Source: Candidatus Rokuibacteriota bacterium
Lineage (GTDB): Bacteria > Methylomirabilota > Methylomirabilia > Rokubacteriales > CSP1-6
Length of the DNA stretch: 64,000 bases
NCBI GenBank assembly: GCA_003220685.1
Contig: QHTE01000063.1
Location: forward strand, 1-64,000
Direction: 5' to 3'
Below, piece by piece: positions 62,277 through 64,000 of the stretch. How positions within the stretch are numbered: the first letter of the stretch is position 1; each line of letters starts with the position of its first letter. Under the pieces are notes generated by a model that was given only the letters and a program-made list of their open reading frames with translations, was not told the origin of the DNA and did not search any database. Position numbers and translations under genes: made by a program.

Positions 62277-64000
62277 TTACCTACTCCCGACCGGCTCCAC
62301 CCCGTCGAAGATCCGCTCGTAGCGCCCGTACTCGCGCGCCGCGTCCATGAACCACTGCACGATCTGGGCGTCGGAGCGCGGCGGAATCTCGCAGGACGTG
62401 GACAGGATGAAGGCGGAGTGCTTCGCGGCCGCGTCGATACAGCGCCGCACGTCGGCGACCATCGCCTCTTTCGTCGACCGCTCGAACGTCGTCGCGTCCA
62501 CGTTCCCGATCGCCACGGCCCGGCCCTTCGAGACCTCCATGAACCGCGCGAGCTGATCCACGTAGAGCTTCGGGTCCGCCTGCTGGTCGAGGTCGAAGGA
62601 GATGGTCGTGAAGCCGCAGCGGAGCAGGTCCTCGTAGATCGGATAGGTCGTCCCGCAGATGTGCGTGGTCACGCCGACCTTCTTGGCCTTGAAGTGATCG
62701 ACCAGCTCCTTGTGATAGGGCGCGACGAACTCGCGATAGTTATCGGGCGAGATCAGGCTGATGGAGGCGGTGGGCTCGGAGAACGAGAGCCCGATCCCCG
62801 TCTTCGCGATCGCGTCGCCCCAGAGCTTGCAGAAGTCGGTCGTCACGCGCATCAGGTCGTGGATGAACTGCGGGTCCTCGAAGGTGTCGAGCAGCATCGT
62901 CTCGGGATTGCGCAGCAGCATCGCGATCGTCCACGGGCCGACCGCGACCGCGCCGATGGCCGCCGGCGGCTTCGCCTTCACCAGCGCCTCGCACTGCTCG
63001 AGAAAGCCCGGGAGCCGCGCCGTCCGGTAGGGGTCGGGCATCGCGAGCTTCGCCAGCTTCGCCTTGTCGTCCTGCAGCACATGCTGGTCGATCGACGGCA
63101 CGACGTAGTCCGAATACTTCACGCGGGAGCCGAAGGCTTCCGCTTCCTTCGCGAGGTCGTTGTAGGCCAGGACCACGTCGGGCTGATACCGTTCGTAGTA
63201 GTTCAGCATCGCCGTGATCGCCTTCGGCACGGCCGTGCAGTACTCCTCGATCGACAGGCCGTCGAGGGTGCCGGCGAACGAGGCGACGATCGGATAGACC
63301 GGCACGCGGTCGGCGAACGAGCGGCGGTAGGCGGCGACGACCCGATCGCGGTTCGTGAACGTCGAGCGGCCGTGCTCGACCTCCCAGATCCGGCTCGCCT
63401 CCATGTACTTGGGCGGGAGCTTCGCCTCGTACTCCAGGAACTGCGTGATCGGGTAGCGGATCCCGCCGGCGTGGGTGCCCTTGAGACCCTCGATGACCTC
63501 TTCTATCTGGCTCCACGGGATCGTGAAGGCCATCTCGTGGTCCTGGGTCTGGCCGAAGATCCGGTCGCCCGAGCACGGCAGGATCACCTGGGGCTGGTCG
63601 GTCCGCATCGTCGTCACGATGATCTCGGAGCAGTCGATGCGGCCCCCGAACGAGGACGTCAGCTTGCCGCCGCGCTTCCAGAGCGCGGCCTGCGTCAGGC
63701 GCATCACCTGCGCGGGGTTGGCGTAGATGCAGACCAGATGCGGCTCGAACGTGGCGCGGTCGAGCGGCGCCACCAGCAAGGTCGAGTACTCGCCCGGGGC
63801 GAACTTGTCGACAGCAGCCTCGGAGCGCTGGCCCGCCGCCTTCGTCTCGGTGTACATGCCCTCGCACAAGGTGCCCGAGCTGTGCAGGTGCGTCGGCTTC
63901 TCGAAGCCGAGCGCCGCGATGCCGAGCGAGCAGATGTGGTCCTCGCGCGTGAGGGCGATCATCCAGCCGTAGCGCCGGGCCATGTCGATGACCTGGCAAT
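62277..64000 (-). CDS. DUF169-UroD-type (MtaA-like) methyltransferase fusion, 5' truncated by window
   Basis: About 573 visible residues running off the right edge; the first in-frame ATG (63983) is probably internal, as the frame continues upstream (CQVID...). The N-terminal ~190 residues match DUF169 (HICSLGIAALGF, MYTETKAAGQRS, FGGRIDCSEIIVTTM, PCSGDRIFGQTQDHEMAFTIPW). Residues from ~205 form a uroporphyrinogen-decarboxylase-like barrel of the methylcobamide methyltransferase branch, with zinc-ligand motifs THICG and STSCEIPP. It probably transfers methyl groups to or from a corrinoid protein. Confidence 0.85.
   Translation of the reverse strand, partial: CQVIDMARRYGWMIALTREDHICSLGIAALGFEKPTHLHSSGTLCEGMYTETKAAGQRSEAAVDKFAPGEYSTLLVAPLDRATFEPHLVCIYANPAQVMRLTQAALWKRGGKLTSSFGGRIDCSEIIVTTMRTDQPQVILPCSGDRIFGQTQDHEMAFTIPWSQIEEVIEGLKGTHAGGIRYPITQFLEYEAKLPPKYMEASRIWEVEHGRSTFTNRDRVVAAYRRSFADRVPVYPIVASFAGTLDGLSIEEYCTAVPKAITAMLNYYERYQPDVVLAYNDLAKEAEAFGSRVKYSDYVVPSIDQHVLQDDKAKLAKLAMPDPYRTARLPGFLEQCEALVKAKPPAAIGAVAVGPWTIAMLLRNPETMLLDTFEDPQFIHDLMRVTTDFCKLWGDAIAKTGIGLSFSEPTASISLISPDNYREFVAPYHKELVDHFKAKKVGVTTHICGTTYPIYEDLLRCGFTTISFDLDQQADPKLYVDQLARFMEVSKGRAVAIGNVDATTFERSTKEAMVADVRRCIDAAAKHSAFILSTSCEIPPRSDAQIVQWFMDAAREYGRYERIFDGVEPVGSR

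Overview
The window is about 64 kb of very GC-rich, densely packed bacterial DNA. Many genes are joined by ATGA/GTGA stop-start overlaps, and GTG starts are common. A System I cytochrome c maturation operon, a lipoprotein signal, oligopeptide-type ABC importers, CoA-transferase/thiolase genes and large sigma-54 two-component genes point to a Gram-negative, uncultivated heterotroph. Gene content is reminiscent of Candidatus Rokubacteria/Methylomirabilota; this is an inference from style and content, not a phylogenetic result. No rRNA, tRNA, CRISPR array, phage or complete insertion sequence was seen.

Layout. 0-4.7 kb: a peptide-type ABC importer with two tandem, diverged substrate-binding proteins and two permeases. 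4.7-10.5 kb: ferredoxin, a small Fis-type HTH protein, a cysteine-less thiolase-like protein paired with a DUF35 OB-fold protein and a CoA transferase, citramalate synthase, and an orphan HTH protein. 10.7-15.1 kb (minus): ligA-kelch lipoprotein-TPR-RraA-like operon. 15.1-16.2 kb: DtxR-family regulator and a membrane protein. 16.2-22.9 kb (minus): complete ccmABCDEFGHI. 23.0-26.6 kb: a second ABC importer. 26.6-27.5 kb: htpX. 27.6-35.4 kb: yceD-rpmF-plsX-fabH-fabD-fabG-acpP-fabF, a degenerate RNase III-fold gene and a site-2 protease. 35.5-42.1 kb: glutamine-synthetase-like protein, two SDRs, a DMGDH-type oxidase/GcvT fusion and a trans-sulfuration-family PLP enzyme. 42-46 kb: small accessory genes, a secreted M28 peptidase and a probable selenoprotein of the AhpD/CMD family. 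46-49.5 kb: decayed MFS gene, degenerate ABC ATPase, a 36-bp perfect inverted repeat and a metallo-beta-lactamase-fold phosphodiesterase. 49.5-54.3 kb: a cobalamin/methionine cluster in which MetH-like modules are separate genes, with aroK and a YitJ-like HMT-MTHFR fusion. 54.3-62.2 kb: amidase, D-aminoacylase, multi-GAF histidine kinase with NtrC-type regulator, and an RRM protein. The right edge holds a truncated DUF169-UroD-type methyltransferase fusion.

Most notable: (1) the AhpD/CMD-family gene at 44910-45452 has an in-frame TGA exactly where the second cysteine of its CxxC motif belongs, followed 11 nt later by a perfect 7-bp hairpin with an AGGG loop, the layout of a bacterial SECIS element. 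(2) Two families of short dispersed repeats sit in gaps between operon genes and end at or next to start codons. (3) Several proteins keep their fold but have lost key residues: the thiolase nucleophile, half of the RNase III acidic quartet, the ABC signature and H-loop; CcmG has a CxxxC in place of CxxC. (4) A split, folate-module-less methionine-synthase-like gene set.
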